DNA of 61,511 bases from DATCZB01 sp035513215 (lineage in GTDB: Bacteria > Pseudomonadota > Gammaproteobacteria > Steroidobacterales > Rariloculaceae), in NCBI GenBank assembly GCA_035513215.1, contig DATKCK010000007.1, forward strand, positions 1 to 61,511, in the 5' to 3' direction. The position numbers were made by a program, and so were the translations under genes. Shown here piece after piece: positions 40,703 to 51,381 of the stretch. Under the pieces are notes generated by a model. It searched no databases. It had not been told where the DNA came from and saw only the letters and a program-made list of their open reading frames with translations. Positions within the stretch are counted from its first letter, which is position 1, and each line of letters begins with the position of its first letter.

Positions 40703-43512
40703 CGCCAATCGCCGGACGCAATGAACGGCGCCCAATAGAGCGGGTGCGGCTCGCCGTGCTCGCGGCGAGCCGCCGCGAGCGCTGCGCGGTAGGCTGCGCG
40801 CATCGCGGCACTCGTGGATCGGCCGGCGTTGAATCGAGACTCATAAAGCGCCGCCATGAACGTTTCCGCCGAGCGGTCCTCGACGGCCCACAGGCTCATG
40901 ACGAGCGTGCCGGCGCCCGCGATGCGAAACGCGCGCCGCAAGCCGAGAATGCCTTCGTCGACCTCGATCTGGCCGATGCCCGTATCGCAACCCGACAGCA
41001 CGACCCATTGCGCGTCACGCAAGTCGAGCGCCGCCACCTCCTCGGCGAGCAGAATCGCATCGCCCGTGTCCCGGTTGGCTGCCGAGAAAGCCAATCCGGA
41101 CAGCCGCAACGGGCTCGCAACGTCGCTCGGAACGGACAAGCAGTCGTCGGCGACGAAGAAGCCGTGCGTCGCGACGTGCACGACGGCCTTGCCGGGCGCT
41201 TGCTCCTTGAACGCAACCTTCGTCGCGGATGCCTGCGTGAGCTCGGTGACGTACCGCGGCGCGCCTGGCGCGGCCCGGAAGATCGATGCGACGCGGCGCG
41301 CTTCGCGCAGCGAACCGGGTAACGCCGGGACGTCGAGTCGAGCGAGCGGATCGCACGTATCGGCGGGAAGGCTCGCTGCGTCGACGGCTTCGCCGGGAAT
41401 CTCGAAGGTGGCTCCGCCGACGACCAGGACATCCGAGCCCCGAGCGCGGTCGGGGCCGGCGACGAGCTCCCGCTCGCTCGAGAGATAATGAATCAGCACA
41501 TCGGCTTCGGCGATGAACCCGCCGTTACGCAGCGGCAGCGCCGAGAAGTTGACGAGATGAATGGCGCCGGCAGGCACGATGAGCACGAGCCGATCGCCTC
41601 CGGTCTCCAGGCCCAACGGATCCCACAGCAGCTCGCGCAGCCGTTCGCCGGTGGCGCGGTAGCGCGACGCGTCGGTCGCGGCGGCTTCAGGCCGCAGCTC
41701 GCCGCGCCAGCGGCGAATCGCGGTTTCGATGTCGCGCGCGGATCCGAGCGAAACGACGCGAGGCGAGCGGCCGGCAGCATCGAGCACGAATGCGAGATAC
41801 GACGCCTCCCGGACGGCGGAGCGCGGGTCGCCGCCGATGCGCGCGAAGGCGACGAGCGTCGCGTCGTCTGGCAATGCGGCGCCTACTTCCCTAAACCCAA
41901 GCTCGCGTTCCGCCACTGCGGTGCGCACCGACTCGCTCGCGGATGCGACGCGGCGCTCCGCGGCCTCCTCGGCGGCGCGGAGCTCGGCGATGTCAAGTTG
42001 GTACTGCTCGACGCCTGCGGCGCCCGGGCCGCGGAGCAACACATTCGCCAATCGTTCGGCCGCGGTACGGTAAGTGGCGAACGCCTCGCGCAGCGACGCA
42101 TCGCCCTCCGCAGCGAGTCGGTGGCGCGTCGCCATCTCGTCGAGCACGACGGCGCGCGACCGAATCAGTGCATCCCAGCCGGACGCCGACAGCGACGGGT
42201 CCTGCAAATCCGCGGCGATGGCGAGTGCGAGATCGAGGCTCGACAGGCGCTCCGCCGCATAGTGCAGCGCCTGGCGCTCCGGCGCTCCGCGAGCAGTGAG
42301 GCGCAGGTGGTTTCGGGTAATCGACTCCGCGCGCAGCGCAAGCTCGAACGCCTCGCGGTCCCTTCCGGCGCGCAGCAAAACTTCGGCAAGAAAATGCAGC
42401 GGCTCCGCTACGAGCGGGTTGTCCGGACCAAGAGTGTTCGAGCGCAGCTCGAGCGCACGCTCGAGCGTCGCTCGGGCGCCGTCGTAATTCCCGCGCGCGG
42501 CCTGGGCGCGTCCGAGGCTGACCAGCGCATACGCGAGATCGACGTGATCGGCTCCGTACGCGCGCTCTTGGATCTCGAGCGCGCGCTCGGCAAGAGATTG
42601 CGCGGCATCGAGCTCCAGCCGGTCCAAAGACAGATAGCTCAGGTTGCTTAGGCTAAGCGCGAGACTCGGATGCGCGGTGCCGAGCACCTTCTCCTTCAAG
42701 ACGATGGCTTCTCGATAGAGCGCGATCGCCTCGTCGGCTCGGCCCATCCTCTGGTCGAGGTCGGCAAGGTTGTGCTTGGAGTTAGCGATCAACGGATGCT
42801 CAGCTCCGAGCGCCGTTTCGAGAGTGGCGAGCGACTCGCGATACAACCGCAGCGCTTCGCCGTAGTCGCCAATCTTGGCGAGCAGCGTCGCCAGGTTGTT
42901 GGCGGTCATCGCGACCTGCGTGTGCGCTGGTCCCAGCGTAGCGCGGAACACTTCGAGCGAGCGCTCGTAGTGTTCACGCGCAGTCGAGTACTGGCCGAGC
43001 TCCTGAAACAGCGGCCCGAGGTGCGAGTGCACCCTGCCGAGCTCGGCTTCGTAGCGAGGATCGTTCGCGGCCGCGCTCGACAGGATCTCCCGCGCGCGCT
43101 CGTACAGCGGCCGCGCACGCTCGTAGTCGCCGCGCACGAAGAACAGCACGCCGGCGTTATCGAGGCTCGTGGCGAGGGCCGGAGCGTCGGCACCGAGCAG
43201 GTTCTGCTTGATCTCGATGGCGCGCTCCGCAAACGTTGCCGCTTCCGCGTCCGAGGCTTTGCCGCCGCGCCATAGTGCGGCCACCAATAGGTCGAGCACG
43301 TCGGCGGCAGTCGCCGATGCCGCGGTCCCCGCCTGTTCCATGGCCGCGAGTGCTGCGCGCGCCTCGCGCTCCGCGTCTGCGTAGCGGCCGCCGTCGAGCA
43401 AGCGGCCCAACTCCTCGACCGTACGGTCTGCGCCCGCTTGCTGAGCACTGACCGCCATTGCGAAGGCGAGGCCGGCGATCACGAGGCCGGAGCACATCGC
43501 TCGAACGGTCAC
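40699..43512 (-). CDS. Exported TPR and CHAT (caspase-like) domain protein
   Basis: About 937 residues. Signal peptide: VTVRAMCSGLVIAGLAFAMAVSAQQ. Residues about 50-420 form a long row of Kinesin-light-chain-like tetratricopeptide repeats (HSHLGPLFQELGQYSTAREHYERSLEVFRATLG, MTANNLATLLAKIGDYGEALRLYRESL). A C-terminal CHAT domain has the catalytic His in VVHVATHGFFV (near residue 783) and Cys in VVLSGCDTGIG (near 842), with GLRRAFRIAGAGTLVMSLWAVED after it. CHAT proteins are caspase-like cysteine proteases or their relatives. The signal suggests the periplasm, unlike the cytoplasmic CHAT proteins of defence systems. GTG at 43512 follows AGGAG; GTG at 43524 is possible. It is the last gene of the ECF sigma/anti-sigma operon, which suggests signal-dependent expression. 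Confidence 0.83.
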   Translation of the reverse strand: MTVRAMCSGLVIAGLAFAMAVSAQQAGADRTVEELGRLLDGGRYADAEREARAALAAMEQAGTAASATAADVLDLLVAALWRGGKASDAEAATFAERAIEIKQNLLGADAPALATSLDNAGVLFFVRGDYERARPLYERAREILSSAAANDPRYEAELGRVHSHLGPLFQELGQYSTAREHYERSLEVFRATLGPAHTQVAMTANNLATLLAKIGDYGEALRLYRESLATLETALGAEHPLIANSKHNLADLDQRMGRADEAIALYREAIVLKEKVLGTAHPSLALSLSNLSYLSLDRLELDAAQSLAERALEIQERAYGADHVDLAYALVSLGRAQAARGNYDGARATLERALELRSNTLGPDNPLVAEPLHFLAEVLLRAGRDREAFELALRAESITRNHLRLTARGAPERQALHYAAERLSSLDLALAIAADLQDPSLSASGWDALIRSRAVVLDEMATRHRLAAEGDASLREAFATYRTAAERLANVLLRGPGAAGVEQYQLDIAELRAAEEAAERRVASASESVRTAVAERELGFREVGAALPDDATLVAFARIGGDPRSAVREASYLAFVLDAAGRSPRVVSLGSARDIETAIRRWRGELRPEAAATDASRYRATGERLRELLWDPLGLETGGDRLVLIVPAGAIHLVNFSALPLRNGGFIAEADVLIHYLSSERELVAGPDRARGSDVLVVGGATFEIPGEAVDAASLPADTCDPLARLDVPALPGSLREARRVASIFRAAPGAPRYVTELTQASATKVAFKEQAPGKAVVHVATHGFFVADDCLSVPSDVASPLRLSGLAFSAANRDTGDAILLAEEVAALDLRDAQWVVLSGCDTGIGQIEVDEGILGLRRAFRIAGAGTLVMSLWAVEDRSAETFMAALYESRFNAGRSTSAAMRAAYRAALAAARREHGEPHPLYWAPFIASGDWR

Positions 43513-43528
43513 GTGACTCCTCACAAAA

Positions 43529-44107
43529 TCATCGATCCGGCAGTGAGAGGCGGGCCGAGCGTTGCAGCGTTTGGCCGAGCTCGTCGAGCGCGCTCACTTC
43601 TATGAAGGCCGGTTCGGATGCCGAGTCGCCCGACGCGCCCAGGTCGAGTGCCGCCGCCGTGCCGTCCGCCTCGAGGCTACGCAGTACACGGCCATCTCTC
43701 GCAAACACTTGGAGCTCGTAGCCGGCCGCGTCGGCGATCGGTTGCCAGCGGGCGCGCAGCGCGCTCCCCTCGACCTCGACTTCGAGCCCCATGCTCTGCT
43801 CGACGCCTCGAAACACCGGTGCCGCCGGGGGCCTTTGCAGCCATGTGAGACCGACCGCGAGGAACGCGGCGCCCGCCGCGGCGGCGAGAGCGAACAACAC
43901 GCGCCGTGGCGGTCTGCCGGTCCGCCGCGTCACGCCAGCGTGCAGCGTCGCCGCACGGATTTCGAGCGCGCTTTGGACTTCTGCGGCGAGCTCGTCATCC
44001 GTGAACATTCGCTCCTCGAAGAGCTCGGCCTCGACCGCATCGCGACGGCCAGCCAGGTACTCCTGAATTCGGCGTTCGTCGGACGCGGATAATGTCTGAT
44101 CCTTCAA
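43529..44107 (-). CDS. Anti-sigma-factor-like single-pass membrane protein
   Basis: This 192-residue protein has an N-terminal cytoplasmic helical part (SASDERRIQEYLAGRRDAVEAELFEERMFTDDELAAEVQSALE) of the anti-sigma type seen next to ECF factors. One membrane helix follows (RVLFALAAAAGAAFLAVGLTWL), then a periplasmic Ig/fibronectin-like part (LRARWQPIADAAGYELQVFARDG). I see no zinc-binding His-Cys motif, so it is not a ZAS type. It starts with TTG after GGGAG and lies between the ECF factor and the CHAT gene. It probably holds the sigma factor until an envelope signal frees it. Confidence 0.72.
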   Translation of the reverse strand: MKDQTLSASDERRIQEYLAGRRDAVEAELFEERMFTDDELAAEVQSALEIRAATLHAGVTRRTGRPPRRVLFALAAAAGAAFLAVGLTWLQRPPAAPVFRGVEQSMGLEVEVEGSALRARWQPIADAAGYELQVFARDGRVLRSLEADGTAAALDLGASGDSASEPAFIEVSALDELGQTLQRSARLSLPDR

Positions 44108-44172
44108 GCGGCTCTCCCACTAGTCGCTCCGGCAGCTGCTGCCGGGGGTCGTACCTAGAGTGCCCGTACGGC

Positions 44173-44751
44173 TCATTGTGTTACTTCCTCGCCGAGCGCC
44201 GCCGAAAGCCGCTTCAATGCCCGGTGCTTGCGCACGCGCAACGCGCCCGAGCTGATGCCCAAACGCCCTGCGAGCTGCTCGGGATCGACGTCGCGAGTAT
44301 AGAGCTGCTCGAGCAGCTCTCGGTCATCCATGGCCAACGACTGGAGCGCGAGCCGCACGACGCGGCGGCGCTCTTCGTCGATGAGATCGGTCAGCGGCTG
44401 GGCCACGCCGTTCTCTTCGAGCGACGAGCGCGCGTACCCCTCGAGCGCGTGCCGTTCGCGATAGCGTTTCCGCCAAGACTGCTGGCAGACGTGAAGCGCC
44501 GTCTGATACACGAACGCCGGCAACGCGCCCGGCTCGCGCAAGCGATTCTCCTGTAGGGCTTTCACGACCCGCTGAAGGGCGTCTTGCGCCATGTCCTCGG
44601 CATCGGCGCGATTGCCGAGGCGGCGCATGCCGAGAATGAGCAGGCGTGCGTGAAATCGACGCCAAAGATCGAGATCGCCTAGATCGACGGCCTCGGAGCC
44701 GGGGTCCCCTTCGCTGTCGGACGGCTGTCTGACGTAGTTCGCCTCGGTCAC
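44173..44751 (-). CDS. ECF-type RNA polymerase sigma factor
   Basis: This 192-residue protein has region 2 (RFHARLLILGMRRLGNRADAEDMAQDALQRVVKAL), with the AED-AQDA pattern of region 2.2/2.3, and region 4 (LQSLAMDDRELLEQLYTRDVDPEQLAGRLGISSGALRVRKHRALKRL), with a helix-turn-helix for the -35 element. Region 3 is missing, as in ECF factors. The start is GTG at 44751 with little Shine-Dalgarno. The next genes are the anti-sigma-like protein and the CHAT protein, so they are likely targets along with this operon itself. A TATACT box is seen about 40 bases upstream on the minus strand without a good -35. Confidence 0.85.
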   Translation of the reverse strand: MTEANYVRQPSDSEGDPGSEAVDLGDLDLWRRFHARLLILGMRRLGNRADAEDMAQDALQRVVKALQENRLREPGALPAFVYQTALHVCQQSWRKRYRERHALEGYARSSLEENGVAQPLTDLIDEERRRVVRLALQSLAMDDRELLEQLYTRDVDPEQLAGRLGISSGALRVRKHRALKRLSAALGEEVTQ

Positions 44752-44897
44752 GTGGAAAACTGCCGGGAAGCTCTTCTGTTGTTGTGCAGCCAGTATACAC
44801 GGGCATCCAACGCGGACGGGGCCGCGTCGAATTGCGCGAGCGGCTTCCGCTGCGCCGCCCGCTCATCCCGAAACGCCGAAGCGCGGGACTCGAACCC

Positions 44898-45311
44898 CTA
44901 CCCGCGCCTGCCTTTCAGCTGCTGCGCCGCCCGGTATCTCGCCTCGGCCTCGACGAGCTCGGCCTGCGCCTGCTGCAGATCGATCTCCCCGTGGCGGCCT
45001 TCGAGCGCCTCTTTCGCCCGCTCGCGGGCCGCGAGCGCCGCGTCTTCGTCAAGCTGATCGGCGTGCAGCGCGCTGTCGGCGAGCACGGTCACGAGATGCG
45101 GCTGGATCTCGAGAATCCCGCCGGTGACATAGAAGAACTTCTCGCCGTCGGCCGTCTGCACGCGGATCGAGCCGGGCTTCAAGTGCGTGAGCAGCGGCGC
45201 ATGGCGCGGCGCGATGCCGAGCTCGCCCATCTTCGCCGGCGCAAACACCATATCGGCGTCGCCCGAGAAGATGGCGCCCTCGGCGCTGACGATTTCGACG
45301 TGAATGGTCAT
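44898..45311 (-). CDS. atpC: F1Fo ATP synthase subunit epsilon
   Basis: This 137-residue protein starts MTIHVEIVSAEGAIFSGDADMVFAPAKMGELGIAPRHAPLLTHLKPGSIR, the epsilon N-terminal beta-sandwich, and ends with the two-helix hairpin (DEDAALAARERAKEALEGRHGEIDLQQAQAELVEAEARYRAAQQL). It sits in the central stalk and regulates ATP hydrolysis. It is the last gene of the atp operon, 19 bases after atpD. A hairpin-like sequence beyond it has no T-run, so no terminator is claimed. Confidence 0.95.
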   Translation of the reverse strand: MTIHVEIVSAEGAIFSGDADMVFAPAKMGELGIAPRHAPLLTHLKPGSIRVQTADGEKFFYVTGGILEIQPHLVTVLADSALHADQLDEDAALAARERAKEALEGRHGEIDLQQAQAELVEAEARYRAAQQLKGRRG

Positions 45312-45330
45312 GTGCTTGCTCCGCGCGACG

Positions 45331-46707
45331 CTAGCTCAGCGTCTTCGCCTTGGCCTCGGCTTCCTCGATCGAGCCGACGTACGAGAATGCCTGCTCGGGC
45401 AGGTGGTCGTACTCGCCTTCGACGATCGCCTTGAAGCTTCGGATCGTGTCCTTCAGCGGCACGTACTTGCCCTCCATGCCCGTGAACGCCTGCGCGACCG
45501 AGAACGGCTGTGACAGGAACTGCCGGACCTTGCGCGCCCGCTGCACGATCAGCTTGTCCTCTTCCGACAGCTCGTCCATGCCGAGGATCGCGATGATGTC
45601 CTGCAGCTCCTTGAAGCGCTGCAACACGGCCTGCGCGCCCCGCGCCGCGTCGTAGTGCTCCTGGCCGATGACGTTCGGGTCAAGCAGGCGGCTCGTCGAA
45701 TCGAGCGGATCGACGGCGGGATAGATGCCGAGCTCCGCGATCTGGCGCGACAGCACCAGCGTTGCGTCGAGGTGGGCGAAGGTCGTCGCGGGCGAGGGAT
45801 CCGTCAGGTCGTCGGCCGGGACGTAGACGGCCTGGAACGACGTGATCGAGCCCGCCTTCGTCGACGTGATGCGCTCCTGCAGCACGCCCATCTCCTCGGC
45901 CAGCGTCGGCTGATAGCCAACCGCCGAAGGCATGCGGCCGAGCAGCGCCGAGACCTCGGTGCCTGCGAGCGTATAGCGATAGATGTTGTCGATGAACATC
46001 AGGACGTCCTGCCCGTCGTCGCGGAACTTCTCCGCGATCGTCAGACCCGTCAATGCCACGCGCAGCCGGTTGCCCGGCGGCTCGTTCATCTGACCAAACA
46101 CGAGCGCAACCTTGTCGAGAACGCCGGCTTCCTTCATCTCGTGATAGAAATCGTTGCCCTCGCGCGTGCGCTCGCCGACACCGGCGAAGACGGAATAACC
46201 GCCGTGCTCCTTCGCGATGTTGTTGATCAGCTCGAGCAACGTGACGGTCTTGCCGACGCCGGCACCGCCGAAGAGCCCGATCTTGCCGCCCTTCGAGATC
46301 GGCATGATCAGGTCGATGACCTTGACGCCCGTCTCGAGCAGCTCCGTTTCCGTGGCCTGCTCCTCGTAGGTCGGCGCGGGCCGGTGGATCGGCCAGAACT
46401 CCTCAGCGTCGACGCTGCCGGCGTCGTCGATCGGCTCGCCGAGCACGTTCAGGATCCTTCCCAAGGTCTTGGTGCCGACCGGCACCTTGATCGGCTCACC
46501 GGTGTTCGCGACCGATAGCCCGCGATTCAAACCTTCGCTCGCACCCATCGCGATGGTCCTGACGACGCCGTCGCCGAGCTGCTGCTGCACCTCGAGCGTG
46601 AGCTGCCGATCCTCGAGCTTGAGCGCATCGTAAATCTTTGGAATCGCGTCGCGCGGAAACTCGACGTCGACGACCGCGCCGATGACCTGAACAATCGTAC
46701 CTTGCAT
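45331..46707 (-). CDS. atpD: F1Fo ATP synthase subunit beta
   Basis: This 458-residue protein is the normal length for beta. Walker A is GGAGVGKTVTLLELINN, preceded by SKGGKIGLFGG; GERTREGNDFYHEM carries the catalytic Glu and the beta hallmark Arg, VALVFGQMNEPPG follows, and DVLMFIDNIYRYT is the Walker B segment. Beta subunits hold the catalytic nucleotide sites. Gene order atpA-G-D-C and short spacers are standard for gammaproteobacteria. Confidence 0.97.
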   Translation of the reverse strand: MQGTIVQVIGAVVDVEFPRDAIPKIYDALKLEDRQLTLEVQQQLGDGVVRTIAMGASEGLNRGLSVANTGEPIKVPVGTKTLGRILNVLGEPIDDAGSVDAEEFWPIHRPAPTYEEQATETELLETGVKVIDLIMPISKGGKIGLFGGAGVGKTVTLLELINNIAKEHGGYSVFAGVGERTREGNDFYHEMKEAGVLDKVALVFGQMNEPPGNRLRVALTGLTIAEKFRDDGQDVLMFIDNIYRYTLAGTEVSALLGRMPSAVGYQPTLAEEMGVLQERITSTKAGSITSFQAVYVPADDLTDPSPATTFAHLDATLVLSRQIAELGIYPAVDPLDSTSRLLDPNVIGQEHYDAARGAQAVLQRFKELQDIIAILGMDELSEEDKLIVQRARKVRQFLSQPFSVAQAFTGMEGKYVPLKDTIRSFKAIVEGEYDHLPEQAFSYVGSIEEAEAKAKTLS

Positions 46708-46724
46708 GAATCCTTACCTTCTCT

Positions 46725-47585
46725 CTAAACCGCTGCCGCGCCGCCGACGATCTCCGCTATCTCCTGCGTGATCGCCGCCTGCCGCGCCTTGTTGTACTTG
46801 AGCTCGAGCTGCTCGATGAACTTGCCCGCGTTCTCGGTTGCCGATTTCATCGCGACCATCTTCGCCGCCATCTCGCAGGCCACGTTCTCGACCGCCGCGC
46901 GATAGACCTGCGACTCGATATAGCGCATGACCACGCTGTCGAGCAGCTCCGCAGGCTCGGGCTCGTAGATATAGTCCCAGTACGTCTGCAGCGCGTCGCG
47001 GTCGACGGGCTCGACGGGCAGCAGTGTCGTGATCTCCGGCGCCTGGCTCATCGTGTTGACGAAGACGCTGTGAACGAGGAAAAGACGATCGATCTCGCCC
47101 TTCTCGTAAGCCGCGGTCATCGACGTGATCGCGCCGATCAGGTCGGCGACCTTGGGCGCCTCGCCGACATGGCTCGTCGCAGACACGATGTTCGTCTTCA
47201 GGCGCCTGAAGAACGCCATCGCCTTCGCACCGATCAGGCAAAGATCGACCTCGACGTTATCGCCCTGCCAGCGCCTGAGCTCACCGAGGATCCGGCGAAA
47301 CATGTTGACGTTGAGCGAGCCGCACAAGCCCCGGTCCGTGCTGATCACGATGTAGCCGACCCGCTTAATCTCCCGGCTCGTCAGAAACGGGTGGGCGCGG
47401 TCGGGATTGGCCTCCGCCAGATGCCCGATCACCGTGCGGATGTGCTCGGCATACGGCCGCGACGCCTGCATGCGCTGCTGCGTCTTGCGCAGCTTCGAGG
47501 CCGCGACCATTTCCATGGCTTTCGTGATCTTCTGCGTGTTCTTGACGCTGCCGATCTTGGTCCGGATTTCCTTGCCGCTTGCCAT
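46725..47585 (-). CDS. atpG: F1Fo ATP synthase subunit gamma
   Basis: This 286-residue gamma subunit starts MASGKEIRTKIGSVKNTQKITKAMEMVAASKLRK, the canonical N-terminal helix that forms the rotor shaft. The C-terminal helix is also conserved (ATENAGKFIEQLELKYNKARQAAITQEIAEIVGGAAAV). STDRGLCGSLNVN is the conserved middle motif. It turns inside the alpha3beta3 head and transmits torque. Spacers to atpA and atpD are short. Confidence 0.97.
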   Translation of the reverse strand: MASGKEIRTKIGSVKNTQKITKAMEMVAASKLRKTQQRMQASRPYAEHIRTVIGHLAEANPDRAHPFLTSREIKRVGYIVISTDRGLCGSLNVNMFRRILGELRRWQGDNVEVDLCLIGAKAMAFFRRLKTNIVSATSHVGEAPKVADLIGAITSMTAAYEKGEIDRLFLVHSVFVNTMSQAPEITTLLPVEPVDRDALQTYWDYIYEPEPAELLDSVVMRYIESQVYRAAVENVACEMAAKMVAMKSATENAGKFIEQLELKYNKARQAAITQEIAEIVGGAAAV

Positions 47586-47594
47586 CGCGTCGTC

Positions 47595-49136
<1,542 letters not shown>

Positions 49137-49147
49137 TTCCTTTCCTC

Positions 49148-49702
49148 TCAAGCGATCAACGAGCTCGTGAGGCGCGCAAGGCGCGTCCTCAGCGAATCGT
49201 CGATGACCATATCCTCTGCCCGAACGATGGCGCCGCCCAATAGCGACTCGTCGATCTCGAGCTCGAGCTCGACTTCGCGGCCGAGCTTCTTGCTCAAGGC
49301 GCCTGCAATCTTCTCTGTCTGCGCGGCGTCAACGGCGCTCGCCGCAATCAGCCTGACCTTGACCCTGTTCTCGCGCTCGGCTTTCAGCTCGTCGAACTGC
49401 TTCGAGATCTCGCTGAGCGCATCGAGCCGATCGTTCTCGGCCAGCAAGCGCAGCAGGTTTCGCCCCTCGTGCGATGCGAGCAGCCCCGCGCCCGGCAGCT
49501 CGGCCGCGAGCGGGCCGATGAACTCGCTGCGGTCCTTCGCGCTTCGCTCGGGCCGGCCGAGATATTCTCGCGCTGCCTTGTCGGATGCGACGCGCGCGGC
49601 CGCGGCCAGCGCCTCTGACCATCCGTCGAGATCGTTCGCCGCCAGCGCGATGTCGAATACCGCTCTGGCGTAGGGTCTCGCAACGGTGCCGTAATCAGCC
49701 AT
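49148..49702 (-). CDS. atpH: F1Fo ATP synthase subunit delta
   Basis: This 184-residue protein has the OSCP/delta pattern: MADYGTVARPYARAVFDIAL at the N terminus and LGREVELELEIDESLLGGAIVRAEDMVIDDSLRTRLARLTSSLIA at the C terminus. It forms part of the peripheral stalk that joins F1 to subunit b. It is 11 bases before atpA. Confidence 0.95.
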   Translation of the reverse strand: MADYGTVARPYARAVFDIALAANDLDGWSEALAAAARVASDKAAREYLGRPERSAKDRSEFIGPLAAELPGAGLLASHEGRNLLRLLAENDRLDALSEISKQFDELKAERENRVKVRLIAASAVDAAQTEKIAGALSKKLGREVELELEIDESLLGGAIVRAEDMVIDDSLRTRLARLTSSLIA

Positions 49703-49714
49703 GCCTGCGAATCC

Positions 49715-50185
49715 CTAGAGCCTCTGCGCCAGCCCGTCGAGCAGCTCGCGATGCGTCTCGGCCGTGATCTCGCGCGCGAGGATCTGCTCCGCGCCCGCCA
49801 TCGCGATCGCCGCGACCTGGCCGCGCAGCTCGTCGCGCGCGCGGTTGCGCTCGACCGCGAGCTCCGCCGCACCGCTTGCGAGCAGCCGCTTCTTCTCGGC
49901 TTCGCCTTCGCCTCTTGCGGCCTCGACGATCTCGCTGGCGCGGCTTTGCGCCTGGTCGAGAATACCCTTGGCCTGCTCCCGGACGGCGCTCAGCATCTTC
50001 ACGGCCTCGGTCTCGGCTGCGGCGAGGCTCGTCTTGCCCTTCTCGGCCGCTGCAAGCCCGTCGGCGATCTCGTGCTGGCGCGCCTCGATCGCGTTCATGA
50101 TCACCGGCCAGATGAATTTCATGCAGAACCAGACGAAGACGAACATCGCGATCGTCTGGCCTATCAATGTCGCGTTAAAGTTCAC
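49715..50185 (-). CDS. atpF: F1Fo ATP synthase subunit b
   Basis: This 156-residue protein starts MNFNATLIGQTIAMFVFVWFCMKFIWPVIMNAIEARQHEIADGLAAAEKG. It has one membrane helix followed by a long charged helix with RASEIVEAARGEGEAEKKRLLASGAAELAVERNRARDELRGQVAAIAMAGAEQIL. Two copies form the outer stalk. Length equals the Escherichia coli protein (156). Confidence 0.96.
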   Translation of the reverse strand: MNFNATLIGQTIAMFVFVWFCMKFIWPVIMNAIEARQHEIADGLAAAEKGKTSLAAAETEAVKMLSAVREQAKGILDQAQSRASEIVEAARGEGEAEKKRLLASGAAELAVERNRARDELRGQVAAIAMAGAEQILAREITAETHRELLDGLAQRL

Positions 50186-50228
50186 CGCAACCTCCTCGAG
50201 CGGAAACCCCGATTGCTAGCGGCCAGGC

Positions 50229-50477
50229 CTAACCGCCGAGACCCGGCGTGACGAACGCGAAGTAAAGCCCGATGCCAATACCGATCATTGCCGGCGCGTC
50301 GAGCAGCGCCACGACGAGGAACATCTGGGTTCGGAGCATCGGTGCAAGCTCGGGCTGCCTCGCCGCGCCCTCGAGAAAGCGGCCGCCGAGCAGTCCCATG
50401 CCGATGCCGACGCCGAGCGCGCCGAGCCCGATCAGGATGCCAACGGCCAGCACGTTCATACCAATCACGAAGTCCAT
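50229..50477 (-). CDS. atpE: F1Fo ATP synthase subunit c
   Basis: This 82-residue hairpin protein has helix 1 with the GxGxGxG packing motif (GALGVGIGMGLLGG), the polar loop ARQPEL and helix 2 with the ion-binding Asp60 (VALLDAPAMIGIGIGLYFAF). Asp with no accompanying Gln/Ser sodium ligands indicates a proton-driven ring. Confidence 0.96.
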   Translation of the reverse strand: MDFVIGMNVLAVGILIGLGALGVGIGMGLLGGRFLEGAARQPELAPMLRTQMFLVVALLDAPAMIGIGIGLYFAFVTPGLGG

Positions 50478-50526
50478 CTAAAGTCTCCAGTTGAACAATG
50501 AGTCAGAAACCGAGAAGCATTGGCGA

Positions 50527-51378
50527 TCAGTGTCCCGTGTCATGCGCCTGGCTCAGGTAAACGATCGTCAACATCATGAATATGAAGGCTTGCAGCGTAA
50601 CTACAAGGATGTGGAACAGCGCCCAGCCGAAGTGAAGCGGCAGCTGCCAGATTCCGAGCAGCGCGATCAATATGAAGATCAGCTCGCCCGCATACATGTT
50701 GCCGAAGAGCCGCAGCGAGAGCGAGACGGGCCGCGCCAGGAAGGCAACGGTCTCGAGAATGAAATTGAACGCGATGACGACGGGAGCGGCGATGATCAGG
50801 ATGCCTTTCGTCGGCGGCGCGATCGGGTGCAACGTGAATTCCTTTGCGAATCCGAGCCCACCCTTGACCTTGATCGAGTAGTAGATCGTCAGAATGAAGA
50901 CCGAGATCGACATCGCAAAGGTCACGTTGACGTCGGTCGTCGGCACGACCTTGAGGTACTCGACGCCGATCATCGTCGCAAGCCACGGCAGCCAGTCGAC
51001 CGGGATCAGATCCATTAAGTTCATCAGGAACACCCAGACGAAAATCGTCAGGGACAGCGGCGCAATCAGCTTGTTGTGGCCGCGGAACGCGCCCTTGATG
51101 GAGCTGTCGACCATTCCGACGACGAGCTCGATTGCCGACTGAAGCTTACCGGGCCGGCCCGTCGTCGCCTTCCTCGCGACCCCCCAGAACAAGCCGCAGA
51201 AAACGATCCCGAGCAGCAGCGAGAAGAACATCGAATCGACGTGCAGGGCCCAGAAGTTACCTTCGCAATGATTCCACTCCCAGCCGCCGTCGACGCGGCA
51301 GACGGAAAGGTTGGTCAGATGATGCCCGATGTATTCGTTGGCGGTTTGGGTGGCTGCTGAATGACCTTCTTCTTCCAT
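50527..51378 (-). CDS. atpB: F1Fo ATP synthase subunit a
   Basis: This 283-residue membrane protein carries the essential Arg in VSLSLRLFGNMYAGELI, next to the conserved Asn, and other subunit a blocks (MNLMDLIPVDWLP, GHNKLIAPLSLTIFVWVFLMNLM). It forms the proton half-channels against the c ring. The N terminus is longer than average, with an exposed loop holding two cysteines. It starts three bases after atpI. Confidence 0.95.
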   Translation of the reverse strand: MEEEGHSAATQTANEYIGHHLTNLSVCRVDGGWEWNHCEGNFWALHVDSMFFSLLLGIVFCGLFWGVARKATTGRPGKLQSAIELVVGMVDSSIKGAFRGHNKLIAPLSLTIFVWVFLMNLMDLIPVDWLPWLATMIGVEYLKVVPTTDVNVTFAMSISVFILTIYYSIKVKGGLGFAKEFTLHPIAPPTKGILIIAAPVVIAFNFILETVAFLARPVSLSLRLFGNMYAGELIFILIALLGIWQLPLHFGWALFHILVVTLQAFIFMMLTIVYLSQAHDTGH

Positions 51379-51381
51379 GCC

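Noticed and set aside
44834..44855. Hairpin after atpC (AGCGG-AAG-CCGCT core) as atp operon terminator
   Set aside because: No T-run follows and the outer stem has a mismatch, so support is too weak to list.
44885..44898. tRNA T-arm-like sequence (GGGGTTCGAGTCCC on the minus strand) after atpC, a possible attachment site
   Set aside because: Only three or four base pairs form, no D-arm, anticodon arm or acceptor stem can be built around it, and no integrase is near.
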